In this document: positions 1 to 8,229 of the stretch, piece after piece
Layout of the letters: each line of letters starts with the position of its first letter
How positions within the stretch are numbered: position 1 is the first letter of the stretch
Position numbers and translations under genes: made by a program
From: Pseudomonadota bacterium
GTDB taxonomy: Bacteria > Chloroflexota > UBA5177
NCBI GenBank assembly: GCA_021324655.1
Contig: JAJPIP010000042.1
Span: 1-37,954 of the forward strand
Reading direction: 5' to 3'
DNA length: 37,954 nucleotides
Notes under the pieces: model-generated
The model's input: the letters and a program-made list of their open reading frames with translations, nothing else
What the model was told of the DNA's origin: nothing
Database searches by the model: none

Positions 1-113
1 CCGATATTGATGATGCCGAGCACGCGATGTCGATCGTCGGAGAAATCGAGGGAGTCGTGGATGTGGTGGACGAGATGACGATCGACCCGAACGTCGACTT
101 TCGGTCTACGTAG
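1..113 (+). CDS. BON-domain protein, C-terminal fragment (5' end outside window)
   Basis: An open frame enters from the left edge (codons in phase with base 3) and stops at TAG 111-113, giving the last 36 residues of a protein. The segment with 'EIEGVVDVVDEM' matches the end of a BON domain, where a helix is followed by a 'GVxxVxxxL' strand. BON domains are small alpha/beta modules that bind phospholipid or occur in envelope and stress proteins such as OsmY. The frame stops 6 bp before the MMPL gene, so the two are probably co-transcribed. Nothing can be said about the N-terminal part. Confidence 0.6.
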   Translation, partial: DIDDAEHAMSIVGEIEGVVDVVDEMTIDPNVDFRST

Positions 114-119
114 TCACGC

Positions 120-2315
120 GTGCTCGAGCAGATCGGGCGACTCACCTACCGGTATCGCTGGCCCATCATTCTCTTCTGGCTTGTCATGCTGGGAGCGGGT
201 GCCCTATTCGCGCCGCGGATCACCAGCGTGCTACGAGGCGGCGGTTACTCCATCAACAGCAGCCAGTCGGTCAGCGCCTATAACGTCCTCGACCGATCGT
301 ATAAATACCGGGCGCTGACATTCACGGTTGTGTTCACGGGAAAGGTCGGCGCTCTTGACGCGGAGGCACGGCACTTCCGAGCCCGGGCGCTCGCCGTCTA
401 CCGCTCGCAGCTATCCGTGACGACGCCAATTGCCACGCCCGACCACAAGGTCGTGTTCCTCCGCATTTTCAGTGAGCCGCAACAGGACCTGGGCGCTCAC
501 TACGCCGGCCCCTTGCGTGCCATCCTGCCCCATGGCGCCGTCCGTGGCTATCTCGCGGGGCCTTCGGCCATCTTCCATGACATGGAGACGGTCAGCGATC
601 AGGATCTCCGCTCGGTCGAGGTCGTCACGCTCCCTATTGCCGCCATCGTCCTGCTGCTGATCTTCGGGTCCGCCGTCGCGGCACTGGTACCCGTCCTCAT
701 GGCCCCGGTCGCGGTCACGCTCACACTCGCCCTCATCTACTTCATCGGCCATCGGGTGGATATGTCGATCTTCGTCCTCAACACCGCGTCGATGCTGGGC
801 CTCGGCGTCGCGATCGATTATTCCCTGCTCATGGTTAATCGCTACCGTGAGGAGCTGGCGGCGGGCCACGATCTCGCGAGCGCCGTCGGCCATACGGTGG
901 CCACGGCCGGGCGGGCGGTACTGGTCTCGGCGCTGGTCGTCAGTACCGGTTTCATGGGGATGACCCTATCCGGCATCTCGATGCTTTCCTCGTTGGGCAT
1001 CGGGGGAAGCCTCGTCACCGCCATCTCGCTGCTCGTCGCCCTGACGTTTTTACCCGCGCTCCTCGGGATTCTGGGGCCCAGTATCAACCGTCTCTCGGTC
1101 ATTCCCTCGCGGCTCTCGGCGGGGAATATCTGGCGGCGCATTGCCGTAACGGTCATGCGTATGCCGGTACGCGTGATCGCGGCTGTGGCCGCGATCGTTC
1201 TCTTTCTCGCGATCCCCGCATTCCACCTCCGTGTCGGCATCCCGGGGCCGGAAATCCTGCCACCGTCGGTCGACTCGCGGGCCGGGAACGATATCCTTCA
1301 GGCTCATCTCGGCCTCGCCAATCAGTCTCCGGTGCTGGCTGTCATCGTCCGTGCACCGGGCACGGCGGTGTCAACCGCCCGTACCGCTGCCTTCACGGCG
1401 CTGGACCGCATCTGCGCCTCGCCGGACGTGGCCGGCGTTTCGACTGTCCCCGTGGCCAACGCACCCGGGCAGATTCGGAGTTGCCAGGCGGCGCTAAATG
1501 CGCTGACAAATGCCGGTCCCGGTCAGCTCGCCGCTATCCGGCGCGCCTCGGCGACGCGGCGTGTGGCGCTGATCTCCGTTTTCCTCCACTCCGATCCGTC
1601 CAGTGCCTCGTCGGAGCACTACGTGCGTGCCTTGCGGCGCACGCTCATCATTCCGGGCTACCGCGTCCTGATTGGCGGTCAGACCGCGGGCCAGATGGAT
1701 TTCGACAACTACCTGTACGCGCGCTTTCCGTTGGTTGCTGGGGCGGTGGTCGCCGTCATCTTCCTGGTGCTGCTGGCGGCGTTCCGGTCGCTGCTACTTC
1801 CCCTCAAAGCTGTGCTGATGAACGTATTCTCCGTCCTCGCCGCGTATGGAGTCGTCACATTTGCCTTCCAGGACGGGCACCTGGCGCGGATCCTTGGGTT
1901 CACGCCCGTGGGCAACATTGACTCGATCGTTCCGGTCTTCCTCTTTTGCGTTCTCTTCGGCGTGAGCACGGATTACGAGGTGTTCCTGCTCACGCGGGTG
2001 CAGGAGGAATATCGCGCGACGGGAGACAACGAGGAGAGCATCGCGCGCGGTCTGCAAGTCACGGGGCGGATCATAACGAGCGCGGCGGCTGTCATGATTA
2101 TCATCTTCGTGGCCTTCTCCTTCGCCCGGTTGGTCATCATCAAGGAAGTCGGTCTGGGACTGGCCGCCGCCGTCCTGATCGACGCAACGCTGGTCCGTGC
2201 CCTCCTGGTGCCCGCCACGATGCGTCTGCTGGGCCGGTGGAACTGGTGGCTGCCCGGTCGCGGTTTCATGCGCGTGACGGCGCGGCCGGCGGGACAATCG
2301 ACGGTGGCTCGCTAG
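120..2315 (+). CDS. MMPL-family RND-type membrane transporter
   Basis: 731 residues starting at GTG 120. The layout is that of the MMPL/RND superfamily. One N-terminal membrane helix (about 14-34) is followed by an extracytoplasmic loop to about 170, a block of five helices (about 170-330), a further helix near 350-370, a second large loop, and a final five-helix block (about 540-710). Each half carries the family signature near its fourth helix: 'DYSLLMVNRYREE' in the first and 'STDYEVFLLTRVQEEY' in the second. Single-chain MMPL proteins of this size in actinobacteria export lipids or hydrophobic drugs using the proton gradient; the substrate here cannot be read. It follows the BON-domain gene after 6 bp and is probably in the same transcript. 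Confidence 0.88.
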   Translation: MLEQIGRLTYRYRWPIILFWLVMLGAGALFAPRITSVLRGGGYSINSSQSVSAYNVLDRSYKYRALTFTVVFTGKVGALDAEARHFRARALAVYRSQLSVTTPIATPDHKVVFLRIFSEPQQDLGAHYAGPLRAILPHGAVRGYLAGPSAIFHDMETVSDQDLRSVEVVTLPIAAIVLLLIFGSAVAALVPVLMAPVAVTLTLALIYFIGHRVDMSIFVLNTASMLGLGVAIDYSLLMVNRYREELAAGHDLASAVGHTVATAGRAVLVSALVVSTGFMGMTLSGISMLSSLGIGGSLVTAISLLVALTFLPALLGILGPSINRLSVIPSRLSAGNIWRRIAVTVMRMPVRVIAAVAAIVLFLAIPAFHLRVGIPGPEILPPSVDSRAGNDILQAHLGLANQSPVLAVIVRAPGTAVSTARTAAFTALDRICASPDVAGVSTVPVANAPGQIRSCQAALNALTNAGPGQLAAIRRASATRRVALISVFLHSDPSSASSEHYVRALRRTLIIPGYRVLIGGQTAGQMDFDNYLYARFPLVAGAVVAVIFLVLLAAFRSLLLPLKAVLMNVFSVLAAYGVVTFAFQDGHLARILGFTPVGNIDSIVPVFLFCVLFGVSTDYEVFLLTRVQEEYRATGDNEESIARGLQVTGRIITSAAAVMIIIFVAFSFARLVIIKEVGLGLAAAVLIDATLVRALLVPATMRLLGRWNWWLPGRGFMRVTARPAGQSTVAR

Positions 2316-2398
2316 AGAGAGTCCGGCCGGCGACCGCTATCATGAGAGGAGAGGGGCTGCGGGAGTCGTGCGCCCCAGGACCGATCAAAGGAGATCCC

Positions 2399-3046
2399 AT
2401 GGCTACCCACCCGACGTTGAAGGCCGAGAAACGGGAGATACTCGGCAAGAAAGTGGGCCGCCTGCGCCGCCAGGGCATTGTGCCGGCGACCGTGTACGGC
2501 CCCGCGATCACACCCACCTCGATTCAGATCAATGCGCACGAGTTTTCCAGCGTACTGCGTCACGCCGGCCGGACCGGCTTGATCGATCTCCTCATCGAGG
2601 ATGAGGCGCCGCGTCCGGTCTTCATCCGCACCACCCAGGTGGAACACAAGCGCAACACCATTCAGCACGTCGAGTTTCTGCAGCCGAACTTGAACCGGCC
2701 GATTACGGCGCGAGTGCCCGTCCACATGACGGGCGAGGCGCCGGCCGCACGCGAGGGCGCCATCATTCTGCAGGCCCTCGATCATATCGACATCGAAAGC
2801 CTGCCCGAGCAGGTGCCTGCGGAAGGACTTCATGTCGACGTAAGCTGCCTGACCGACACGACGGGCACCTTGCACGTGAGCGATATTACCGCCCTTCCCG
2901 GGGTTACCATTCTGACTCCCGCCGATGAGGTCGTGATCACGGCGACCGCGCCGCCGACCGAGGCTGAGGTCGAAGAGGTGGTCGAGGAAGTGATGCCGAC
3001 TCAAGAGGAGGAGCAGGAGGAAGCTTCCTCGGTACCGGAGGCATAG
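2399..3046 (+). CDS. rplY: 50S ribosomal protein L25 / general stress protein Ctc
   Basis: 215 residues. The start is ATG 2399, preceded by AAAGGAG about 5 nt upstream; the open frame continues far upstream but only inside the MMPL gene. Residues 1-95 are the L25 5S-rRNA-binding beta-barrel ('KREILGKKVGRLRRQGIVPATVYG', quoted in part). Residues 96-185 form the C-terminal TL5/Ctc domain ('VPVHMTGEAPAAREGAIILQ'), and the last 30 residues are an acidic Glu-rich tail. This two-domain form is typical of Gram-positive-type and Thermus-type bacteria rather than the short E. coli L25. It binds 5S rRNA in the large subunit. The 80-nt gap from the MMPL gene and the strong terminator behind it suggest its own short transcript. 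Confidence 0.95.
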   Translation: MATHPTLKAEKREILGKKVGRLRRQGIVPATVYGPAITPTSIQINAHEFSSVLRHAGRTGLIDLLIEDEAPRPVFIRTTQVEHKRNTIQHVEFLQPNLNRPITARVPVHMTGEAPAAREGAIILQALDHIDIESLPEQVPAEGLHVDVSCLTDTTGTLHVSDITALPGVTILTPADEVVITATAPPTEAEVEEVVEEVMPTQEEEQEEASSVPEA

Positions 3047-3065
3047 GACCGATCCGCCTGAACGG

Positions 3066-3096
3066 GGTGGCTGGAGTTTGCTCCAGCCACCTTTTT
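3066..3096 (+). terminator. Rho-independent terminator after the L25 gene
   Basis: Perfect 11-bp stem: GGTGGCTGGAG (3066-3076) and CTCCAGCCACC (3081-3091), loop TTTG, then five T (3092-3096). It begins 19 bp after the L25 stop and lies just before the 3' end of the convergent gene at 3100, so it also separates the two opposing transcripts. Confidence 0.95.
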
Positions 3097-3099
3097 CTC

Positions 3100-4218
3100 T
3101 TAGCCGACCCAGCCGCCGGCGAGATGGACCGTCGCTGCTCCCAGCATGATGGCGGCGTTCGCCGCGAGGAACGCGCTGAACCGGTGGTGAGGAATGCGGC
3201 CGGCCAGCCAGGCAAAGAGCGGGAAGAGAGCCAGGACGAACCTGTCCATCGAACTGAAGGGCGCGTAATAGTGGTCCATCCATTCCGGTGAGGTGAGAAC
3301 AAGCGCCCAGAAGCCCGCGCAGTACATGCGCTCGGCGCTCGACAGATACCGCCAGGCCGCAATCGTGAGTCCCAGGAAGAGGACCGTGACTGCCAGCTGA
3401 AGGATATTCTCGACGGCCCAGGGGATGTTGGCGGCAGCATGAGAGGCGAGCCACTGCACCGAGGCGATAAAGCCCGTCCAGGGAAAAGTGAGGGCCCGGT
3501 GCCAGTTGCGCTGGGCGCCCAGCACGACATCAAAAGGTAGCCGCTGCCACGACAAGTACCAGAGATAGATGATGGCCGACACGACGGATGGGATGCAGGC
3601 CGCGAACAGGGTCCGCAATGGGGCCCCTTTCCGCGCGAGGGCGACCACAATGACAGGCAGCAAGATGACGCCGGTTGGGCGGGCGAGCATTCCGAGCCCA
3701 GCCCAGCCTCCTGCCCATAACGCCCCCCTGCGGTGGGCGTGATAGAGCGAGGCGACCGCGCAGAGGAGGAAGAGGCTCTCACTGTACGGAGCCAGAAAGA
3801 AGAAGGCGGTAGGAAGGAGAGCCATGAGCCAGATCGTGCGCCGGGCGATCTCGACTCCCCGTACCTCGGCCAGCAGACGGTACAGATAGAATAGGGCCGC
3901 CAGAAAGGCAACGTTGGACATGATTAGTCCGGCGACGACGCCGGGCCACCCCGCAGCCAAACCGGCATGTACCAGGAGGGGATAGAGCGGCGCGAAGGCC
4001 AGGGCCGGCTTGCCGTGGATTCCCCAGTGATACCCGTGCTCGGCGATTCCCAGGTACCACTGACCATCCCAGCGCGTCCAGAGCGCGGCGGGGGCTCGAT
4101 GCAAAAAGAAAGCGACGACGAATGTCAGCCCGGCCAGAAGCGCGCGGCTCACAAGGAAGGGCGACAGAATCTCAGATGGAAAGAGCCGCTCCGCCGCGGC
4201 ATTGGGTCTCGCTTGCAC
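3100..4218 (-). CDS. PIG-V-like GT-C mannosyltransferase family membrane protein
   Basis: 372 residues if started at GTG 4218 (AGGA 3-4 nt upstream); a later GTG at 4152 would remove the first 22 residues and the overlap with the divergent gene. About ten membrane helices. The first luminal loop has the family signature 'WDGQWYLGIAEHGY', followed by 'FAPLYPLL' and, after a helix, 'FFFLAPYSESLFLL' and 'ARPTGVILL'. This pattern is that of the PIG-V/Mannosyl_trans2 family, GT-C enzymes that take a sugar from a polyprenyl-phosphate donor on the outer side of the membrane. The acidic residue of 'RWDGQW' is the expected catalytic or metal-binding residue. The bacterial substrate is unknown. It is the first of three adjacent GT-C genes (3.1-7.0 kb). 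Confidence 0.8.
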   Translation of the reverse strand: MQARPNAAAERLFPSEILSPFLVSRALLAGLTFVVAFFLHRAPAALWTRWDGQWYLGIAEHGYHWGIHGKPALAFAPLYPLLVHAGLAAGWPGVVAGLIMSNVAFLAALFYLYRLLAEVRGVEIARRTIWLMALLPTAFFFLAPYSESLFLLCAVASLYHAHRRGALWAGGWAGLGMLARPTGVILLPVIVVALARKGAPLRTLFAACIPSVVSAIIYLWYLSWQRLPFDVVLGAQRNWHRALTFPWTGFIASVQWLASHAAANIPWAVENILQLAVTVLFLGLTIAAWRYLSSAERMYCAGFWALVLTSPEWMDHYYAPFSSMDRFVLALFPLFAWLAGRIPHHRFSAFLAANAAIMLGAATVHLAGGWVG

Positions 4219-5624
4219 TCGTCCTGGCCGTCGCGCTCGTGTGGCGCGCTCCGTCGTTTTTCGATCCCCCGTGGGTCAACGATGAAGGGACATACTTCGC
4301 CGTGGCCCAGGCGGTGGATCACGGCTACCGCCTCTATGCCGGTATCTGGGAGAACAAGCCGCCGGCGATCTACCTGCTCTACGCGCTAGTCTACCACTGG
4401 CTCGGTGCCTCGCTGCCGGCTGTGCGGGTGGTGGCCGCGGCGGCAGCCTTGCTCGTGACCGCGGGCCTGACAATATCGGCTCGCTCGTGGCTGGGATCGC
4501 GCGCTCCTGTCGCCGCCCTTCTGGCCGGTCTCGTCCTTGGCGTCCCGTTCCTCGAAGGCACGACCGCCAACGCCGAGATCTTCCTCATCGCCTGCACGAC
4601 GTGGGCGGTGGTCCTGGCGCTCCGCGAACACGCCGCGTTGGCGGGTTTCCTGATGGGAGTTGCGATTCTCTTCAAGGTCGTCGCGCTCTTCGACGCCGCC
4701 GCGCTAGGTCTCTTCCTGCTTCTACAGCCGTCCCTTTCCGTCCGGCGGCCGGCTTCCTATGTCATCGGTCTGGCGATCCCGATTGCGATCGTGGTGGGAT
4801 GGGCGGCTCAGGCGGGCGTCTTGGCGGCTCTAGCGCGGGATGCCCTGGTGTACGATCTCGGATACGTTGCCCATGCCAACGGGGGTCCGGTGCCCTGGCT
4901 CCTGCTCCTGAAGTTGACCATCCTCGCCGGCCTGACTGCAGTCCTCATCGCGCGGCCGTTTCCGGTACTTTGGCTGGCCTGGTCGGCGGCGGGGGCTCTG
5001 TGGAGCGGCCGGCCATTCGGCCATTACTTTCTCCAGGTGGTGCCGGCACTCAGCATCGTTGTTGTCATGGCGCTGCCTCATACCGGCGATACGGCACGGT
5101 TCCTTCGCCGCTGGTTTGTGGCTCTCCCGGCGCTTTTCGTGCTCGCCGCCGGTGCCAGTGCTCTCGCCGGCTGGATGCTGGCAGTCGCCGGGCACGATTC
5201 GATTGCGGCTCGGCGCTTGCAATGGTATGCGAATGCGGTTCGCCTGGGAGTCGGGCAGGAGACGTACGCACAGTACAGCGCAGAGGTCGACGATCACGTC
5301 GAGCGCAACATCGCCCTCGCTGCGGGCGTCCGCCGGATGCCTGCCGGGCCCCTCCTGGTGTGGGGAAACGTTCCCTGGGTGTACGTGTTGAGCGGACGCC
5401 TGCCGGCGACGCCTTATACCTCCGCGTACCGTGATCCACCGGTGCCGGGAGAGGTCACCGCCCTGCGGCATGCCATCGAGCACCGCGTGGCGCCCGTTGT
5501 GCTGGTCATCAATCCTCCGCTCCCTCCGCTGGATGGAGCGGGCCGCGCCTTGCGAGAGGGCTACCGGCTTACCGGCCGCGTCGGCGCAGGAGCGATCTAC
5601 GCTGTGCGGGCTCCGCGAGGGTGA
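4176..5624 (+). CDS. GT39/ArnT-type glycosyltransferase, polytopic
   Basis: 482 residues from ATG 4176; an ATG at 4122 is possible but lies deeper in the divergent gene and adds a non-family N-terminus. AAGGAAGG lies about 15 nt upstream. The first loop contains 'NDEGTYFAVAQAVDHG' and 'IWENKPPAIYLLYA', the hallmark of PMT_2/GT39 proteins, where the Asp-Glu pair after the first helix coordinates metal and acts in catalysis. Roughly ten helices follow, with a short soluble C-terminal segment. The family transfers sugars from polyprenyl-phosphate donors to proteins or lipids outside the membrane. Its 3' end overlaps the opposing gene by 56 bp (5569-5624). Confidence 0.85.
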   Translation: MERAAPPRHWVSLALVLAVALVWRAPSFFDPPWVNDEGTYFAVAQAVDHGYRLYAGIWENKPPAIYLLYALVYHWLGASLPAVRVVAAAAALLVTAGLTISARSWLGSRAPVAALLAGLVLGVPFLEGTTANAEIFLIACTTWAVVLALREHAALAGFLMGVAILFKVVALFDAAALGLFLLLQPSLSVRRPASYVIGLAIPIAIVVGWAAQAGVLAALARDALVYDLGYVAHANGGPVPWLLLLKLTILAGLTAVLIARPFPVLWLAWSAAGALWSGRPFGHYFLQVVPALSIVVVMALPHTGDTARFLRRWFVALPALFVLAAGASALAGWMLAVAGHDSIAARRLQWYANAVRLGVGQETYAQYSAEVDDHVERNIALAAGVRRMPAGPLLVWGNVPWVYVLSGRLPATPYTSAYRDPPVPGEVTALRHAIEHRVAPVVLVINPPLPPLDGAGRALREGYRLTGRVGAGAIYAVRAPRG

Positions 5625-6990
5625 TGGCGAGCGCGAGAAGCGGAACCAGGTAGAAGTAGTTCACCAGGCTCCGCCAGGCAAAGAACAGGGGCAGCGCCGC
5701 CAGGGCGGCGGTTCCGCCACCCAGCAAGACGCGGTGATAGCGAGCAGCCACTGTTCCCGCCAGCCACGACGTCCCTTCCATCACGGTGAAGGCCACTTTG
5801 GGGAGGGTCGGCAGAACGTGCGATACGAAGAGGGCAATCACGCCGATACCCAGGGGGAACATCGGATCGCTCATCGGACCGGCCAGGCTGGATATATAGG
5901 ACCGCGGAGATTGAACGAAGAAGGGCGCATTCATCACGGCGAACACCGTGCACAGGATGCCGAAGCGCCGAATCGCCTCACGCGCTCCGAACTCTTTCCA
6001 GATGAGGAGCAGATAGAACGGAACGAAAAACCAGGCAATCTGCTTGGTCCCGGCGGCGATCCCGATAAATGTCGGACTGATCCAGGGAGTCGCCCATTCC
6101 GCGTATCCGATCATGAGAAAGAGCCCGTAGAGTGGATCGGGTTGACCACCGGCCGTCAAGACGATGAGCGGCACGTTGGCCAGGATGAGAAGCGGCGTGA
6201 GGGGACGCAGCGAGCGGGGCATCCGCCGCGACATGTACAGCCCCATGGCGACCAGAGCGAGTGCGTACAGGAATCGCATGTCGGATATGCCGGCCCATAC
6301 CAGAGGCAGGATGAAGAGGAAAGAGCCGGCGGGATAGTTGTACTTGGACTCGAACTCCGGTGGAATAAAGTGCGGACGGGAGTGAATGATGGTGTAGTAG
6401 AAGACCGACTGGACTGCTGCGGGCGACGGGTAGGTGCGCGCGCCCCGGAACTGTCCCTCCATGAGGGGAGTTGTGGTCGTGGCCGGCGCGTTGATGGAGG
6501 CGAGCGCCAGCACCAGATTGGTCTTGATGTACGGATTGTGCCCGCGGAGGAACTGGCGCGCCGCGTAGTAATCCATGACGGCCCCATCATTGCTGGGCGG
6601 CGCACTCTGCAGCATGGCCCCCACTCCGGACGTTGCTTTCCAGCCGCCAATAACGGAGAGCACGATGAGCGACGCAAGGGCGATAACACCCAGCGTCCGC
6701 CGCAGTGGCACGGGAAAAGCCCAGCGCGGTAGCGCCGCGGCGAGGCTCAACGCCAGCGCCGTGAAGGTTCCGCCGGCCACCAGGACGGCAAAGTACCATG
6801 TTCCGGCCGGGCGAAAATGCCCCGGACTCTGGAGAACGACGGTCTGCAAGGCGAGCGCCAGGCCGATCAAGCCGAGTCGCGCCAGGTCGACCGAGCCGAC
6901 CGCCACTTCAGTCCGAAGGAGGGCTATTCGATCGCGAAGACGAACCAGGCTTCGGGCGCGCGGCAGCGCCGCGCCGCCGGTTTGAATCAT
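5569..6990 (-). CDS. Polytopic membrane protein, probable GT-C (GT87-like) glycosyltransferase
   Basis: 473 residues from ATG 6990; the longer frame to 7251 runs into the RIO kinase gene and is rejected. GAGAG lies 4 nt upstream of the start and a TATAAT box 31 bp upstream. It has a cytoplasmic basic start and about twelve membrane helices. The first large loop (after about residue 140) contains 'DYYAARQFLRGHNPY', the pattern of GT87/DUF2029-type polyprenyl-phosphate-dependent mannosyltransferases. A second conserved-looking segment is 'LTAGGQPDPLYGLFLMIGYAEW'. I infer transfer of a sugar to an envelope glycan; the family call is by pattern only. Its 3' end overlaps the convergent GT39 gene. 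Confidence 0.65.
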   Translation of the reverse strand: MIQTGGAALPRARSLVRLRDRIALLRTEVAVGSVDLARLGLIGLALALQTVVLQSPGHFRPAGTWYFAVLVAGGTFTALALSLAAALPRWAFPVPLRRTLGVIALASLIVLSVIGGWKATSGVGAMLQSAPPSNDGAVMDYYAARQFLRGHNPYIKTNLVLALASINAPATTTTPLMEGQFRGARTYPSPAAVQSVFYYTIIHSRPHFIPPEFESKYNYPAGSFLFILPLVWAGISDMRFLYALALVAMGLYMSRRMPRSLRPLTPLLILANVPLIVLTAGGQPDPLYGLFLMIGYAEWATPWISPTFIGIAAGTKQIAWFFVPFYLLLIWKEFGAREAIRRFGILCTVFAVMNAPFFVQSPRSYISSLAGPMSDPMFPLGIGVIALFVSHVLPTLPKVAFTVMEGTSWLAGTVAARYHRVLLGGGTAALAALPLFFAWRSLVNYFYLVPLLALAITLAEPAQRRSLLRRRGR

Positions 6991-7020
6991 GTACTCTCTG
7001 CCCTCAACCGCGACTGCGAG

Positions 7021-7026
7021 ATTATA
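7021..7026 (-). promoter_or_regulatory. -10 box TATAAT for the membrane glycosyltransferase gene
   Basis: A perfect consensus TATAAT on the minus strand (plus strand ATTATA). Transcription would start near 7014, giving a leader of about 24 nt before ATG 6990. No good -35 hexamer is visible at 16-18 bp. Confidence 0.55.
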
Positions 7027-7041
7027 GCTGCAGCGCGCGGA

Positions 7042-7069
7042 GTGGCGGCCGGTCCTTGCCGGCCGCCAC
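7042..7069 (-). terminator. GC-rich hairpin behind the RIO kinase gene, without a U-tract
   Basis: Perfect 11-bp stem GTGGCGGCCGG (7042-7052) and CCGGCCGCCAC (7059-7069) with a 6-nt loop, 7 bp after the RIO stop codon. No T run follows on the minus strand. It may slow polymerase or protect the 3' end rather than act as a classical terminator. Confidence 0.55.
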
Positions 7070-7075
7070 CGTAGC

Positions 7076-8023
7076 TTACCAACCCGCGCGGGAGCCGCGA
7101 ATCCGGAAGGTTTCATCGGGCATGAAGCGGCGCCACATGCCGGCAGCGATGGCGCGTGCGTCGGAGGAAATGCCGAAGCGGGCAAAGTAAGAGCAGATCC
7201 GCTCGACGTCCCGTACGAGGAAGCGATAGGCATCCGGATTGCCGTATGCATCGATGACCTGTGGGAAATCGATCACGGTGATGCCTCCCTCCCAGTAGAG
7301 AACGTTGTAGGCGGAGAGATCGCCGTGGATCCGGTCGTGCTCCAGCATGAGCTCGATGGTGCGGAGGATACGAGTGAAAAGGGTTTGCGCTTCATTCGGC
7401 GCGATGCGCACCTCGCTCAGTGTCGGAGCAGGCGTGTGCTCGTCTCCCACGTAGCTCATGAGGAGCGCATTCTCGTCAAGAGCAATAGGTCGTGGCACAT
7501 CGGCGCCTGCGGTGTGCAGCGTCTGCAAGGTGGTGAACTCATGAGTGAGCCATGAGGTGTGACTGGTTGACGCACCTGCCCGGGAGCCCTGCCGCACGGC
7601 TTTCAGCATGCGCTTGTCCCGGACGGCCTTTCCGTCTCCGTCGAGAATGGGGCGTCCCCACTTGTAGTCTGCGTCGTTCTTGAAAGTACGGAACTGTTTG
7701 GGACGGTACACCTTGGCTGCGATCAGGTCGAGACCGGTGCTCGGGTGGGCACGGCAGCAGTAGACGGTCGCTTCCTTGCCGCCTTTAACGACACGCAGTA
7801 CATCGAGAATCTGTTGGTCACGGTGAAACGGTGCGAGGTAGCGTGTGATCCACTCGCGCTCATGGCGCGAGCCGGTAAAGGTGGGGTGAAAGTCGGACGT
7901 CGGCTCACTGTTGTGGTCCGATTCCGGCCCCTTCCTGGAGGGTCTGGAGCGACGACCTCTCTCCTGGGACTCAAGGTAGTCGTCCCACGCATCCGCGTCC
8001 GGGATGATGACGATCTTGGGCAC
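7076..8023 (-). CDS. RIO-type serine/threonine protein kinase
   Basis: 315 residues from GTG 8023, chosen because GGAG stands 9 nt upstream; ATG 8068 and GTG 8197 have poor or no ribosome-binding spacing. The RIO fold motifs are in order: glycine-rich 'KGGKEATVY' (80-88), ATP-binding Lys104 in 'AAKVYRP', catalytic loop 'HGDLSAYN' (233-240; Asp235, Asn240), and metal-binding 'IDFPQ' with Asp252. The first 50 residues are acidic/basic and probably flexible. RIO proteins are ancient atypical kinases; the archaeal and eukaryotic ones act in ribosome maturation, while bacterial members are little studied. It stands alone with a 200-nt leader (promoter at 8230-8258) containing a small ORF and a terminator-like hairpin. 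Confidence 0.88.
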   Translation of the reverse strand: MPKIVIIPDADAWDDYLESQERGRRSRPSRKGPESDHNSEPTSDFHPTFTGSRHEREWITRYLAPFHRDQQILDVLRVVKGGKEATVYCCRAHPSTGLDLIAAKVYRPKQFRTFKNDADYKWGRPILDGDGKAVRDKRMLKAVRQGSRAGASTSHTSWLTHEFTTLQTLHTAGADVPRPIALDENALLMSYVGDEHTPAPTLSEVRIAPNEAQTLFTRILRTIELMLEHDRIHGDLSAYNVLYWEGGITVIDFPQVIDAYGNPDAYRFLVRDVERICSYFARFGISSDARAIAAGMWRRFMPDETFRIRGSRAGW

Positions 8024-8069
8024 GGCAGTAGTCTCCGTTGATGAACGTGCGGTTGCCCGCACAGACATG

Positions 8070-8101
8070 AAAAAAGGCCACGGGCACGACGCGCCGCGGC
8101 C
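8070..8101 (-). terminator. Terminator-like hairpin in the leader of the RIO kinase gene
   Basis: On the minus strand an 8-bp stem GGCCGCGG/CCGTGGCC (8101-8094 with 8083-8076, one G-U pair) with a 10-nt loop is followed directly by six U (8075-8070). It lies between the predicted promoter and the GTG start, 46 nt before the start. That is the position of an attenuator rather than of a terminator for another gene: the only upstream minus-strand gene already has its own terminator at 8293-8319. Confidence 0.5.
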
Positions 8102-8126
8102 GCAACGGAGACCGACTCTCAGCCGA

Positions 8127-8189
8127 TCAATGACCCCGGACGCACCCTCCAACGGCAAGCGTCGAGTGCACGCAGCGAACACTTGGCAT
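8127..8189 (-). CDS. Candidate 20-residue upstream ORF in the RIO kinase leader
   Basis: ATG 8189 is preceded by AAAGGAG with about 9 nt spacing, one of the better ribosome-binding sites in the window, and the frame stops at TGA (8129-8127). The predicted peptide begins MPSVRCVHST and ends GGCVRGH; it has two Cys and no run of a single amino acid. It ends 25 nt before the terminator-like hairpin, so ribosome position could influence folding. Whether it is translated is unproven; a site this short can arise by chance. Confidence 0.3.
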   Translation of the reverse strand: MPSVRCVHSTLAVGGCVRGH

Positions 8190-8229
8190 AATGACACTCT
8201 CCTTTACCGAAAATGGTGCGTCTGAAGAC

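Noticed and set aside
1946-2398. Long N-terminal extension of the L25 frame
   Set aside because: It lies inside the MMPL gene; ATG 2399 has a proper ribosome-binding site and gives the normal protein length.
2312-3454. A 380-residue minus-strand frame across the L25 gene
   Set aside because: It crosses the clear terminator and two real genes, with no recognisable domain.
6991-7251. N-terminal extension of the membrane protein at 5569-6990
   Set aside because: It would overlap the RIO kinase gene by 176 bp and skip the TATAAT promoter and good ATG at 6990.
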